A DNA stretch of 40,954 bases from an uncultured Eggerthellaceae bacterium (GCA_934668515.1 CAKUNS010000016.1:1-40954), one strand, 5' to 3'; positions 16,523 to 25,173 are shown, counted from the stretch's first letter. Notes: a model not told the origin generated them from the sequence alone. Program-made: numbers and translations.

Positions 16523-17710
16523 ATGCTGAATGCAGTTGAAGTCAAGCCGGGCATCTATTGGGTTGGCGGCGTCGATTGGAACGAGCGCAACTTCCACGGC
16601 TACACCACCGACTGGGGCTCCACGTACAACGCCTACCTCATCGTCGACGAGCATGTCACGCTCATCGACACTTGCAAGCGTCCCTTCGCGGACGACCTGC
16701 TCGATCGCATCTCGCAAATCGTCGATCCTGCGAAAATCGAATACCTGGTGTCCAACCACGTCGAGATGGACCATTCCGGTTCCATCCCCGTTGTCATGAG
16801 CCGCTGCCCTAATGCAAAGCTGGTCACCAGCGCCCCCAAGGGGCTTGCCGGCCTGCAGGCTCACTACGGCAACGATTTCGATTACCTGCCCGTAAAGTCG
16901 GGTGAAACCTTGAACATCGGCAAGCGCACCCTGACGTTCGTGCACACGCCCATGGTTCACTGGCCCGACAACATGGTCACGTACTGCGCCGAAGAGAAGA
17001 TCCTGTTCAGCAACGACGCATTCGGTCAGCACTTCGCGTCCAGCATGCATTTCGACGACGAAGTCGATCTGTGCGAGGTTATGGAGCAGGCAAAGAAGTA
17101 CTACGCCAACATCGTGCTTCCCTACTCGCGCCAAGTCCAGAAGGCACTCGAGGCAGTCGCCGGCCTTGATATCGATATCATCGCGCCTGCTCACGGCATC
17201 ATTTGGCGCTCACACGTGCCCGAGATCATCGCCGCTTACAAGAAGTGGTCCGCTAACGAAACCGACGAGTACGCGCTGGTCGTCTATGACAGCATGTGGC
17301 ACACCACCGAGAAAATGGCCAAGCAAATCGCCGAAACGTTCGTCGAGAACGGCATTGCCGTCAGGCTGCTCGACCTGAAGGTCAACCACATCTCCGACAT
17401 CATGACCGAAGTGCTTTCCGCCAAGTACATCGCCGTTGGTTCGCCTACGCTGAACTCGTCCATGATGCCCACCGTCGCCGCGTTCCTTTGCTATATGAAG
17501 GGACTGTCGCCGAAGAACCGCATCGGCATCCCGTTCGGCTCGTACGGCTGGGCGCCGTCGGGTCCCAAGGAAGTGGCCGAGTACCTGGAGAAATGCGGGT
17601 TCGAAATGCCGTGCGGCACCATCACCCACCAGTGGACCATCGACGAAGCCGGTCTGAAGGAAGTCCACGACAAAGTCGAGACCATGCTGAAAGGCGCGGG
17701 CGAAGAGTAG
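16523..17710 (+). CDS. Flavodiiron protein (A-type flavoprotein; O2/NO reductase)
   Basis: A cytosolic four-electron O2-to-water and/or NO-to-N2O reductase protecting anaerobes. Residues 1-250 form the metallo-beta-lactamase-like diiron domain with the complete canonical ligand set: H79, E81, D83 (SNHVEMDHSG), H146, D165 and H224. Residues ~255-395 form a flavodoxin domain with the FMN phosphate loop YDSMWHTTEKMA. At 395 residues it is the minimal class A form, with no rubredoxin or reductase extension, so it needs an external donor such as rubredoxin; none is in the window. RBS GAAAGGGG is 5 bp before the ATG. It is monocistronic with its own promoter and terminator. Confidence 0.95.
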   Translation: MLNAVEVKPGIYWVGGVDWNERNFHGYTTDWGSTYNAYLIVDEHVTLIDTCKRPFADDLLDRISQIVDPAKIEYLVSNHVEMDHSGSIPVVMSRCPNAKLVTSAPKGLAGLQAHYGNDFDYLPVKSGETLNIGKRTLTFVHTPMVHWPDNMVTYCAEEKILFSNDAFGQHFASSMHFDDEVDLCEVMEQAKKYYANIVLPYSRQVQKALEAVAGLDIDIIAPAHGIIWRSHVPEIIAAYKKWSANETDEYALVVYDSMWHTTEKMAKQIAETFVENGIAVRLLDLKVNHISDIMTEVLSAKYIAVGSPTLNSSMMPTVAAFLCYMKGLSPKNRIGIPFGSYGWAPSGPKEVAEYLEKCGFEMPCGTITHQWTIDEAGLKEVHDKVETMLKGAGEE

Positions 17711-17799
17711 ACAACCGGAGCGCAGCGCCAACCGCAAGCAAACGGCGCTCCGCCGCCAGACGGCTTAGTAAACAGAGCGCACGATCGCGCACATGAAAC

Positions 17800-17824
17800 G
17801 AGGGCGACCCAATGGGTCGCCCTC
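17800..17824. terminator. Bidirectional intrinsic terminator after the flavodiiron gene
   Basis: Perfect 11-bp stem GAGGGCGACCC / GGGTCGCCCTC with an AAT loop, then CTTGATTTCTC. It lies between the convergent flavodiiron and MFS genes. Confidence 0.8.
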
Positions 17825-17844
17825 TTGATTTCTCATCAGATTCC

Positions 17845-17893
17845 GTTCTTGGGACACGTGCCTGTTTCGAATCGCATTCGTTTCCCCAAGAAC
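17845..17893. repeat. Long-range palindrome with inner hairpin
   Basis: GTTCTTGGG (17845-17853) pairs with CCCAAGAAC (17885-17893), enclosing an inner CGAAT-CGC-ATTCG hairpin. It sits immediately after the 17800 terminator in the convergent gap. It could be a second terminator for the MFS gene or a dispersed palindromic element. Confidence 0.45.
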
Positions 17894-17923
17894 CCGCGCC
17901 CGGCGGTGCCAAGCCGACAAACG

Positions 17924-19108
17924 CTACGCCGCTTTCCGCTTCCTTTGGGAAGCGCGCACGGTTACTACAACGATTCCGCAGGCAATCAGCGAGAACAACG
18001 CGCCAAACAGACCCGCGCACTGGATTCCCGGGCCGTTAACCACAGCACCGCCCATCGCCGTGCCAAACGCAATCCCCACGTTGAACGCCATCGGCTCGGT
18101 GGAAGCCGCAAGCGTCAGGGCTTTGGGATGCTCGTGGCGGGCAACGTCCATGAACATCGTCAGGCACGGGGTGGAAACAACGTACATCGACAGGCCGATA
18201 AGCAACGTGATGACGATGCCCGGGGTCGTAGCCCCACCCGCCATAAACAGCGCAAATAGCAAACCCGCCTGAATCAGGAAAGACACGATCAGCGCCTTCA
18301 TGCCAAAACGGCTTGCAACCCAGCCCGACAGCAGGTTCGACACCATGCACATCGCGCCGTAGCCCATCAGCACCGCGCTGGTCCCAATAGGCGAAACGCC
18401 CAAAACGCCCTGCAGGTAAGGCGTGACATAGCCGTAGAAAACATACACCGATCCAACACCGAAAATGAAAACGCACATGCCGGCAATAACGCGCGAGTCG
18501 TGCAGATACGGAAGCTGCTCGCGAGCTGTTGCAGGCTCGTCGGTTTTGCCCGAGCGCGGCAGAACCAGGAGCATCGCAACACTGGCAACAACCGAGATCG
18601 CCAGTACGGCAACCAGCGCCACATGCCAAGACAGAACCTCTGCGGCCAGCTTGCCCAGCGACGTGGAAAGCACCATGGCGAACGAGAACGCCGCGTAAAC
18701 GATCGAAATGGCGATGGGCACGCGCTTCGAATCAAGGAACTCGGGAATGAAGGTAACCTCAACGGCAAGCAAGGCGCCGGAAACCAAGCCAATGAGAACG
18801 CGAGCCAAAAGCATGGTCGAAAACGAGGTGGCCATAACCGCCAGCATGTTGCCAATGATCAGCACCGCACTGTAGACAATCAGCAGGGTGAAGCGCTTGA
18901 ACCGGCCCGTGACCAGGGCAAGAATGGGAGTAGCAACAGCATATGCCACCGCGAAGAAACCCATGAAATCGCCCGTTTGCGACAGCGAAACGCCGAACGC
19001 TTCTGCCAATTCGGGCTGAATTCCGATAACGACGAACTCCGAGCAACCAAGGGCGAAACCCGCAATCACCAACAATGCAAGGCAAACCCTCACCCGCAAC
19101 GCAGACAC
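17924..19108 (-). CDS. MFS transporter, DHA1/AraJ-like efflux type
   Basis: A 394-residue, 12-helix major facilitator. The N-terminus FALGCSEFVVIGIQPELAEAFGVSLSQTG is typical of the AraJ/sugar- and drug-efflux DHA1 group, where the motif-D-like E-F-V-V/x-x-G and L-A-x-x-x-x-V-S start is common. ALVTGRFKRF is the 2-3 loop (motif A variant). The frame stays open to 19189, but the GTG at 19108 follows TTGGAGGAGCG and opens directly into helix 1, so it is preferred. It lies 200 bp downstream of the second lysR gene on the same strand and converges on the flavodiiron gene. The substrate is not predictable. Confidence 0.88.
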   Translation of the reverse strand: MSALRVRVCLALLVIAGFALGCSEFVVIGIQPELAEAFGVSLSQTGDFMGFFAVAYAVATPILALVTGRFKRFTLLIVYSAVLIIGNMLAVMATSFSTMLLARVLIGLVSGALLAVEVTFIPEFLDSKRVPIAISIVYAAFSFAMVLSTSLGKLAAEVLSWHVALVAVLAISVVASVAMLLVLPRSGKTDEPATAREQLPYLHDSRVIAGMCVFIFGVGSVYVFYGYVTPYLQGVLGVSPIGTSAVLMGYGAMCMVSNLLSGWVASRFGMKALIVSFLIQAGLLFALFMAGGATTPGIVITLLIGLSMYVVSTPCLTMFMDVARHEHPKALTLAASTEPMAFNVGIAFGTAMGGAVVNGPGIQCAGLFGALFSLIACGIVVVTVRASQRKRKAA

Positions 19109-19308
19109 CGCTCCTCCAATCAACTCAGTAGCGTACTCGCATGAGCAAAACGCGCCCGCAATCGTGCGGACGCTCACTTTCACGGGCACATGCTACAACA
19201 CAGAAGCACAAGGTTTAATACACCCGACAAAGGTTTTCGCCTCTGCACGAAGCCGACACCCCTTAGCGGCAGAATGACCAGGTCGACTGGTAGCAGGGCT
19301 TCAGCGAG

Positions 19309-20256
19309 CTAAAGCGCAGGGGCGAACGATTTGAGGTGCTCGATATAAGCTTGCTCAATCGGTCGAAGCTGGTGGCCTTTACGAACGATGAATCCCAGGT
19401 GCATACGTTCGTCGGTCTCAACGGGAATCGCCAACGGCATTTTGAACAAATCGCCAAGCGCCATGCGACCATTAGATAGATCGCAGTACATCAGACAGCC
19501 GTCGATTTTCACGAAGTTGCCGAGCAGTCCACGAGCCGGAGCAAAAAACTCCTCATACAAACCTGCATGGTCCTCATCGCTACCCGTAACCAAAATACTG
19601 TTCGAACTTGGCAACCCAAGATATAGATACTGTTCTAGGCCAAAAGTGGGATACAAGCCCAATTCGCCATACGACACGGATTGCCTCTTTGCCAATGGAT
19701 GGCTCGAGGAAACATAGGCAACAAAAGGTGCATCGAATAGCTTGTGGAACTCGAGGTTCTCGGCCTCGACCATATCCATCATCGCCTCGCCGTTTCCATG
19801 AGAGATATGAACTATGCCCATGTCGACTTTTCCATCGTGGACGTCGCGCATTATCTGAGAAGCATGGGATATCCCGGCGTACACCGACGCGGACTTGGCA
19901 ACATCCTCTGCCGCAGTCTCTTCAAGCGCGGCAAGAGCGAAACCCAAAGGGGCCATCGAAACCACAAGTTTTGGAGTCACACCCGCACCGTTGCCAAGAG
20001 TCCCGAAACGACGCTCGAGCTCGTCCATTTCACGAATAACACGACGAGCGGAATCAAGCAGCTGGGAACCAAGCTCCGTCGGATTCATCCCCTTGCGGCT
20101 TCCCTCAAAAACGGCAAAACCCATTCTCTTTTCAATTTGCGCAAGGGCCTGAGAAAGAGTTCCCTTGGAAGTCGAAAGCTGACGAGCCGCCTCGGCAAGC
20201 GACCCGGTCTCTGCGATTTTAAGAATATAGCGAAGCTGCTGAATGGAAATTTTCAC
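19309..20256 (-). CDS. LysR-family transcriptional regulator (module 2)
   Basis: A 315-residue LysR-type regulator with N-terminal HTH (QQLRYILKIAETGSLAEAAR, LSTSKGTLSQALAQIEKRMG) and effector domain from ~90. It starts at GTG 20256 preceded by AAAGGGGC; the longer frame to 20334 lacks a ribosome site. It is divergent from the second permease (20530), in mirror image to module 1. It may be read through into the MFS gene 200 bp downstream. It shares the general sequence pattern of the module 1 regulator (VKISIQQLRY versus MKITVQQLRY; SHPLA in the effector domain), which supports descent of both modules from one ancestor. Confidence 0.9.
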   Translation of the reverse strand: MKISIQQLRYILKIAETGSLAEAARQLSTSKGTLSQALAQIEKRMGFAVFEGSRKGMNPTELGSQLLDSARRVIREMDELERRFGTLGNGAGVTPKLVVSMAPLGFALAALEETAAEDVAKSASVYAGISHASQIMRDVHDGKVDMGIVHISHGNGEAMMDMVEAENLEFHKLFDAPFVAYVSSSHPLAKRQSVSYGELGLYPTFGLEQYLYLGLPSSNSILVTGSDEDHAGLYEEFFAPARGLLGNFVKIDGCLMYCDLSNGRMALGDLFKMPLAIPVETDERMHLGFIVRKGHQLRPIEQAYIEHLKSFAPAL

Positions 20257-20343
20257 TAGTGCCCCTTTGTGTCTAAGCGAAAGCTCAACAGTGATTATGA
20301 AGCATTCCGCCGCACTGCTTAGTCTCAATTTCAACTGTACGTT

Positions 20344-20487
20344 CGTTTATTACGCACGATCAATATTCCTGATATTATCATTATTTATGACTATGAGTTG
20401 ATTGACGTGCTATTATCACGACATTGTCCGCAATTTGCGGTCCTAATTCCAAAATTGGTCATGCTTTATGTACGTTTTTTACGCACG
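20344..20487. promoter_or_regulatory. Paired near-identical 15-mers in the module 2 divergent region
   Basis: CGTTTATTACGCACG (20344-20358) and CGTTTTTTACGCACG (20473-20487) differ at one base and are each preceded by TGTACG or similar. The second lies 43 bp before the permease start, the first 88 bp upstream of the lysR start. CCGCAA-T-TTGCGG at 20428-20440 is a further palindrome between them. These are likely LysR operator sites, unlike the TTCG-N7-CGAA sites of module 1. Confidence 0.55.
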
Positions 20488-20529
20488 TCTAGGGGAATTA
20501 AAGCAGGCCGCTAGCAAAAGGAGGCTCAT

Positions 20530-21960
20530 ATGGCTCAACAAGCAGCACAAAAGGCGGTGAATCCGATCCACTACGTCATAGTCGTGGCATTAAGCTTCGG
20601 ATTTGCTTACCTTCCGCCCTTCGCCGCACTCACCCCATACGGCATGGGCATTCTTGGCAGTTTCCTTGGCGCCATCTGGGGATGGCTCACCATTGGAATG
20701 CTTTGGCCCAGCCTGATCGCCATCGTCGGTTTGGGCATGACCGTCGGCTTCATGAAGATGATGGCGGCCGTCTTCGGCTCGCTACCCTTCGTGCTGCTGC
20801 TTCTGTGCTTCGGCACCGTTGGCGTCGCTATGAAGAACGGCGCGTTCGTTTGGCTGGTTAACAAAATGCTCGGCAATAAGCTTATGCAGGGCAAGCCTTG
20901 GTTCACCATGTGGGTCCTGATGCTCATCTCGATGGTCGGCGGAATCCTCAACCCCATCATCATGGTCATCATCATCTGCTCCTTCATCACGTCTATGCTG
21001 AAGGAATGCGGCGTCAAGCTGAATGACAAGCTGGCCGTCGTCATGTACATTGGCTGCGCCTTCTGCGCAGGCACCTCGCAGGTTATCTTCCCGTTCCGCG
21101 GAACTGGTTTCACCATCCTGCAGGCGTACTACACCATGTTCCCCAACATCCACCTGAACCAAACGGGTTACATGGTCTTCATGATCTTCATGAGCTTGCT
21201 CATGAGCGTCGTCTTCGTGCTAGTGGCACGCTTCATCATCCGCGCTGATGCAAGGCCGCTCAAGGAGTTCTGCCCCGAGTGCAGCGACGAGAAAATCACC
21301 AAGGACCAGAAATCTGCACTGCTTCTGTTCTTCGGCTTCTTCGCTATCTGCGCCATGACCGCCCTGCCACTTGGCATCGTCACCGCCATCCTGAACAAGA
21401 TCACGGTCGTTGGCCTCTGCATCCTGGGCGGCTGCGTTGGCGCCCTTATGAAGGCCGAAGACGGCTCGCCCCTGTGCGACCTTGAAGAGCTCTACCACAT
21501 GTGCAACTTCGGCCAGGCAATCATGATCGGCTACATCATGGGTCTGTCGACGTTCTTCAACAGCGCCGACGCTGGTATTGGCGCATCCCTGGCCATGCTG
21601 TTCAAGGTGTTCTCGGGCCTGAACCCCTACGTCTTCATCATCGTCGCGCTAGCCCTGGCGGTACTGCTCACCAACTTCGCCAACAACGTCATGATCTGCA
21701 TTGCCGTTATGCCCGTTCTCACCAACTACTGCGTGACGGTTGGCATGGATCCCAACTCCACCATCCTGCTGCTTATGTTCATGACGATGTTCGCAATCGT
21801 GACGCCGGCGGCTTCGCCCATCACGGCTATCGCGATGACGCAAGAGATGGTCACTCCCGCTCAATTCACCAAGGTTGCCGCCATTATGCTGCCCATCCTG
21901 TTCTTGGTTGGCATCGCAGTTGGCTACCCGCTCTCTGGCGCACTGGCCGGAATCGTTTAA
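20530..21960 (+). CDS. SLC13/DASS-like anion permease (module 2)
   Basis: A 476-residue polytopic transporter, paralogous to the permease at 13623 along its whole length (GxxGxxxGAIWGWLTIGMLWPSL, GVAMKNGAFVWLV, MQGKPWFTMW, NPIIMVIIICSFITSML, FPFRGTGFTILQ, TPAASPITAIAMTQE). The central polar loop holds C248 and C251 (CPEC), matching C245 and C248 of the paralogue; the third cysteine is replaced. RBS AAGGAGG is 5 bp before the ATG. It is followed by a strong terminator, so it is transcribed alone, and it has no companion hydrolase. Its transport substrate is unknown but probably related to that of module 1. Confidence 0.82.
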   Translation: MAQQAAQKAVNPIHYVIVVALSFGFAYLPPFAALTPYGMGILGSFLGAIWGWLTIGMLWPSLIAIVGLGMTVGFMKMMAAVFGSLPFVLLLLCFGTVGVAMKNGAFVWLVNKMLGNKLMQGKPWFTMWVLMLISMVGGILNPIIMVIIICSFITSMLKECGVKLNDKLAVVMYIGCAFCAGTSQVIFPFRGTGFTILQAYYTMFPNIHLNQTGYMVFMIFMSLLMSVVFVLVARFIIRADARPLKEFCPECSDEKITKDQKSALLLFFGFFAICAMTALPLGIVTAILNKITVVGLCILGGCVGALMKAEDGSPLCDLEELYHMCNFGQAIMIGYIMGLSTFFNSADAGIGASLAMLFKVFSGLNPYVFIIVALALAVLLTNFANNVMICIAVMPVLTNYCVTVGMDPNSTILLLMFMTMFAIVTPAASPITAIAMTQEMVTPAQFTKVAAIMLPILFLVGIAVGYPLSGALAGIV

Positions 21961-22269
21961 GTCCCTTAACCAAATAGCTTCTCTTGAGGCAAACGCCAAC
22001 CCTCCCCGGGTCTTGCCTCTTCGAACAAGGTGGCGCCTCCTCCCAGCTCCATCCGCTAGTAAAAACGCCCCTCACCAGGGGCGTTTTTACTTCTGGCTAA
22101 ACCTTCTTCAACAGAATTTGGCAAGGGGACGATATTGCGGAACTGATAGCCCAAACTGCCACATGGTACAATACAAAGCAGACGTGGAACGTTTGGTCAC
22201 GCCCTCCACGGCCTTTAGTGCTAGCAGCCGCTTTAGGAGCGGCTACTGTCGTTATTGAAGCTAATTAGG
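21961..22269. other. Convergent gap with two hairpins
   Basis: A 309-bp gap between the permease (plus) and the SulP gene (minus). It contains the strong terminator at 22059 and a smaller hairpin at 22226-22244 (AGCCGCT/AGCGGCT, loop TTAGG) beyond the SulP stop. I see no gene. Confidence 0.6.
22059..22090. terminator. Strong intrinsic terminator after permease 2
   Basis: Stem of 14 bp, GTAAAAACGCCCCT / AGGGGCGTTTTTAC, with a 4-nt CACC loop. Its A/T flanks make it work in both directions between convergent genes. Confidence 0.9.
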
Positions 22270-23478
22270 CTAGCGATGCAACAATTTGCGGAACGCCTTA
22301 CGGGACGAGAACTCGCCAAGGATCGCCCGGGCGCCGTAGTTAACAGTCATGCCCGCACCAGCGCCAAACGCCAGGTTCTTGGTCGAAACCACCACGCCGA
22401 TCGTAACCAACGTCGTAATCAACTCGATCGTCTTGCTAGGATTGCTGAAGCCGTCAACAAGAACGCGGCGCGTCTGCTTCCAGTCGAAGGTTGAAATCGC
22501 CACCGTGATCATGACACCCACCAGTGCAGCTAGCGGCACGTAGTTCAGAAGCTCGCCGCCAAGCACCACCATGGCGCACAGCAAAACACCAGCGCACAGC
22601 GTACTCAGCCTGCCTCGACCGCCGGAATTCACGTTGACCATGGCCTGGCCGATCATCGCACAACCGGGCATGGCGCCCAAAAAGCTGCTGGCCACGTTCG
22701 CCACGCCCTGACTTTTCAGCTCGCGATTCGCATTGCTGAACGTGCCCGTCATCTCGTCGACCACCTGCTCGGTCAGCATGGTTTCAAGCAAGCCGACGAA
22801 CGCCAGCGAAACCGCGTACGGCATCACGATCACCCACGTTTGCGGGTCGGCCAAAATCGTCGGCACCCAGAAGTTTGGCAAGCCGGCCGAAATCTGCGCC
22901 ATCGCGCCAACCGACGTGGTCGTTCCACCGGTCAGCAGGCTAAGCGCCGTCACCGCCAGCAGCGCCACCAAAGTCGAGGGAACTTTGTCGGTCAGCTTCG
23001 GGAACAGGTAGACGATCGCCATGGCCAAAACGACGAAGCCGAGCATCAACAGCGACCCACCTTCAAGCGATGAGATTTGCGCCGAGAAGATGACGATTGC
23101 CAGCGCGTCAACAAACCCCAGCATCACAGTTGCCGGCACGAAGCGAATGAGCTTGTCGGCGTGAATGAAGCCCAACAGCAGCTGGACGACACCCGCCAAA
23201 AGAACAGCAGCGAACAGATACTCGGTTCCGTAGTCGGCAATGAGCGTCATGACCACGAGCGCCATTGAACCCGCGCCCGCCGAAACCATGGCCGGACGAC
23301 CGCCCAAAAACGACCCCAGGATCAAAAACGCGATGGAGGTCCACAGACCCAATGTGGGGCTCACGCCTGCCAACAGGCAAAATCCCACTACCTCGGGGAT
23401 CACCGAAAAAGACGAAACAACGCCAGCCAACAGGTCGTTCTTGACCTCGGTGGCGGAATACTCGCTGAACATGCTCAT
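22270..23478 (-). CDS. SulP-family anion transporter lacking the STAS domain
   Basis: A membrane transporter of the SLC26/SulP family (sulfate, bicarbonate, dicarboxylate or other anions). It is about 402 residues and covers only the membrane domain: VIPEVVGFCLLAGVSPTLGLWTS, SAGAGSMALVV, FVPATVMLGFVDALAI, then QGVANVASSFLGAMPGCAMIGQ and NVNSGGRGRLSTLCAGV. It ends at YGARAILGEFSSRKAFRKLLHR, where most SulP proteins continue into a cytoplasmic STAS domain. No STAS ORF lies downstream. ATG 23478 (MSMFSEY) is preferred over the frame start at 23496 because GGAAG lies upstream of it. It is flanked by hairpins and monocistronic. Confidence 0.88.
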   Translation of the reverse strand: MSMFSEYSATEVKNDLLAGVVSSFSVIPEVVGFCLLAGVSPTLGLWTSIAFLILGSFLGGRPAMVSAGAGSMALVVMTLIADYGTEYLFAAVLLAGVVQLLLGFIHADKLIRFVPATVMLGFVDALAIVIFSAQISSLEGGSLLMLGFVVLAMAIVYLFPKLTDKVPSTLVALLAVTALSLLTGGTTTSVGAMAQISAGLPNFWVPTILADPQTWVIVMPYAVSLAFVGLLETMLTEQVVDEMTGTFSNANRELKSQGVANVASSFLGAMPGCAMIGQAMVNVNSGGRGRLSTLCAGVLLCAMVVLGGELLNYVPLAALVGVMITVAISTFDWKQTRRVLVDGFSNPSKTIELITTLVTIGVVVSTKNLAFGAGAGMTVNYGARAILGEFSSRKAFRKLLHR

Positions 23479-23575
23479 TGTCGAACCGACTTCCAATCAA
23501 TCTAGCGAAACGATTTTAGAAACACAGTTCCGCGGATGGTATCTGTTATTAATTGAAAGCGGCGAAAAACTGCAT

Positions 23576-23611
23576 CAACCTAACTGTGAACCCCGCTTCG
23601 CAGTTAGGTTG
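23576..23611 (-). terminator. Long hairpin after pdxR
   Basis: CAACCTAACTG pairs perfectly with CAGTTAGGTTG. Inner pairing of T/G and GAA/TTC extends the stem to 15 bp around a 6-nt CCCCGC loop. On the minus strand ATGCAGTTTTTC follows. Confidence 0.75.
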
Positions 23612-23625
23612 AAAAGGAGCGGAAC

Positions 23626-25173
23626 CTAAGACCAAACAGATTCCAGCGCGTGAGCCGCTTTCTCCGCGGTGGACTCGTCCGAGCCGTCGTATCGCAAGAC
23701 GAAACGCGGCATTCCGTTGCCAGAAACCGACGGCTTAGACAGGCCCGCGGCAGCCCCACCCATCATGAACGATTCCATTGGGGAAAGGCCCACCCCCGAT
23801 TTCCGTGCCAGATCAGCCAACTCGCCCTCGGTCCGCCCATCCTCTAGAGCCATAACGAAATGCAGGCCGCCACCCAAGCCCTCAAAGCGCAAGCGTTCAG
23901 CCAAAGGGCCCTTTCGCAGCACTTCAACCAAAGCATCTTGCGAGCGACGCGCATGGGTGCGCAACCGATTGACATGCCGTTCGTAATGACCCTCTTCGAT
24001 AAATCTTGCCAGTGCTAGCTGGTCAAGCGGGCTTACCGTGTTTGAATAGAATCCTAAATCGGCATTGAAACGCTCCGCCAATGCAGCGGGAAGAACCAGA
24101 TAGGCAATGCGAAATGCATCTCCAAGGCTCTTTGCGAACGAATTAAGATACAAAACCTTGCCGGCGGCATCGATACCGAACAGCGTGGAGACAGGACGGC
24201 CGCGCATGCGGAACTCCGAGTCGTAGTCGTCTTCAATAATGAAGCGCCCAGACGCTTCGCGCGTCCAATTAAGAAGCTCGCGACGGCGAGCCGCAGACAT
24301 TATCACGCCGGTTGGAAACTGATGTGACGGCATAACGTGCAGAACATCCGCGTTGGATTCTGCCAGCGCCCCAACATTTGCACCCTGCTCATCAACGGGG
24401 ATCAAGCAAGACTTTGCATTAAGCGCTGCATACATTTTGGCAAGAAGCGGGTAGCCCGGTGTTTCGATGGCGTAAGTTTCCTGACAGCCAAGAAGCTGAA
24501 CCACCAACTGATACAACGCTTGCGATCCTGCTCCGATAATGATCTGATCAGGAGAAACGCTCATGCCGCGATACTCGCGCAGATAGTTGGCGACTGCGCG
24601 ACGAAGCTGCGGCGAACCCGCGGCAGTGGAAGCCTGCGCCAGCGATTCGGGCGTGCTATCGGAAAGTACGCGGCGGATCGTCTTCGCCCAAGCGGAATAC
24701 GGGAAGATCTTCGTAGCGGCATCGCCGCGCGTGAAGTCGAATTGGATCGGAGAGTCGAACTCCGCGCCATCAAGGGCTGACCCAGAATTTGACAGCGACC
24801 TACCTGCAGCCGCCTGCGAATCCAACGCCAACCCATCAGCAGCCGCCCGAACGTCTGACGGCAATCCATCATCACTCGCACGCAAGCTTGATGGCAATCC
24901 ATCGGAAAGCAAACCGATTTTTTCTGCGGGCGCCAACTCGCAAACGAAATAGCCACTGCGCTCGCGTGACGCCACATAACCTTCAGCAACAAGCTGACGA
25001 TACGCCGCCTCAACGGTTACCAGGCTCACACCCAAATGACCCGCAAGGGCACGTTTCGAAGGCAGCTTCTGACCTGCGGGAACAACTCCATGCGCGATGT
25101 CATGACGGATGCAGCGATACAAATATTCATACAGGGTTTCACCACCCCGCTTCGCCATGTCATACGAAAACAT
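23626..25173 (-). CDS. pdxR: MocR/PdxR-type regulator of vitamin B6 synthesis (GntR HTH + aminotransferase-like domain)
   Basis: A transcription factor with an N-terminal GntR winged helix (residues 10-80: LYEYLYRCIRHDIAHGVVPAGQKLPSKRALAGHLGVS) joined to a fold-type I aminotransferase domain that senses PLP. The PLP-lysine segment NSFAKSLGDAFRI and the preceding IIEDDYDSEFRM are present. The linker contains three 11-residue repeats (residues 91-123: DGLPSSLRASD, DGLPSDVRAAA, DGLALDSQAAA). The start at 25173 has a GGGAGGGG site. It is divergent from pdxS/pdxT across 176 bp, the standard layout for PdxR activation of PLP synthase, with probable autoregulation. It is 515 residues, slightly long because of the linker. 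Confidence 0.92.
   Translation of the reverse strand: MFSYDMAKRGGETLYEYLYRCIRHDIAHGVVPAGQKLPSKRALAGHLGVSLVTVEAAYRQLVAEGYVASRERSGYFVCELAPAEKIGLLSDGLPSSLRASDDGLPSDVRAAADGLALDSQAAAGRSLSNSGSALDGAEFDSPIQFDFTRGDAATKIFPYSAWAKTIRRVLSDSTPESLAQASTAAGSPQLRRAVANYLREYRGMSVSPDQIIIGAGSQALYQLVVQLLGCQETYAIETPGYPLLAKMYAALNAKSCLIPVDEQGANVGALAESNADVLHVMPSHQFPTGVIMSAARRRELLNWTREASGRFIIEDDYDSEFRMRGRPVSTLFGIDAAGKVLYLNSFAKSLGDAFRIAYLVLPAALAERFNADLGFYSNTVSPLDQLALARFIEEGHYERHVNRLRTHARRSQDALVEVLRKGPLAERLRFEGLGGGLHFVMALEDGRTEGELADLARKSGVGLSPMESFMMGGAAAGLSKPSVSGNGMPRFVLRYDGSDESTAEKAAHALESVWS
24805..24903 (-). repeat. 33-bp coding repeats in the pdxR linker
   Basis: Three consecutive 33-bp units encode D-G-L-(P/A)-x-x-x-x-A-x-x repeats in the inter-domain linker of PdxR. 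Confidence 0.6.
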
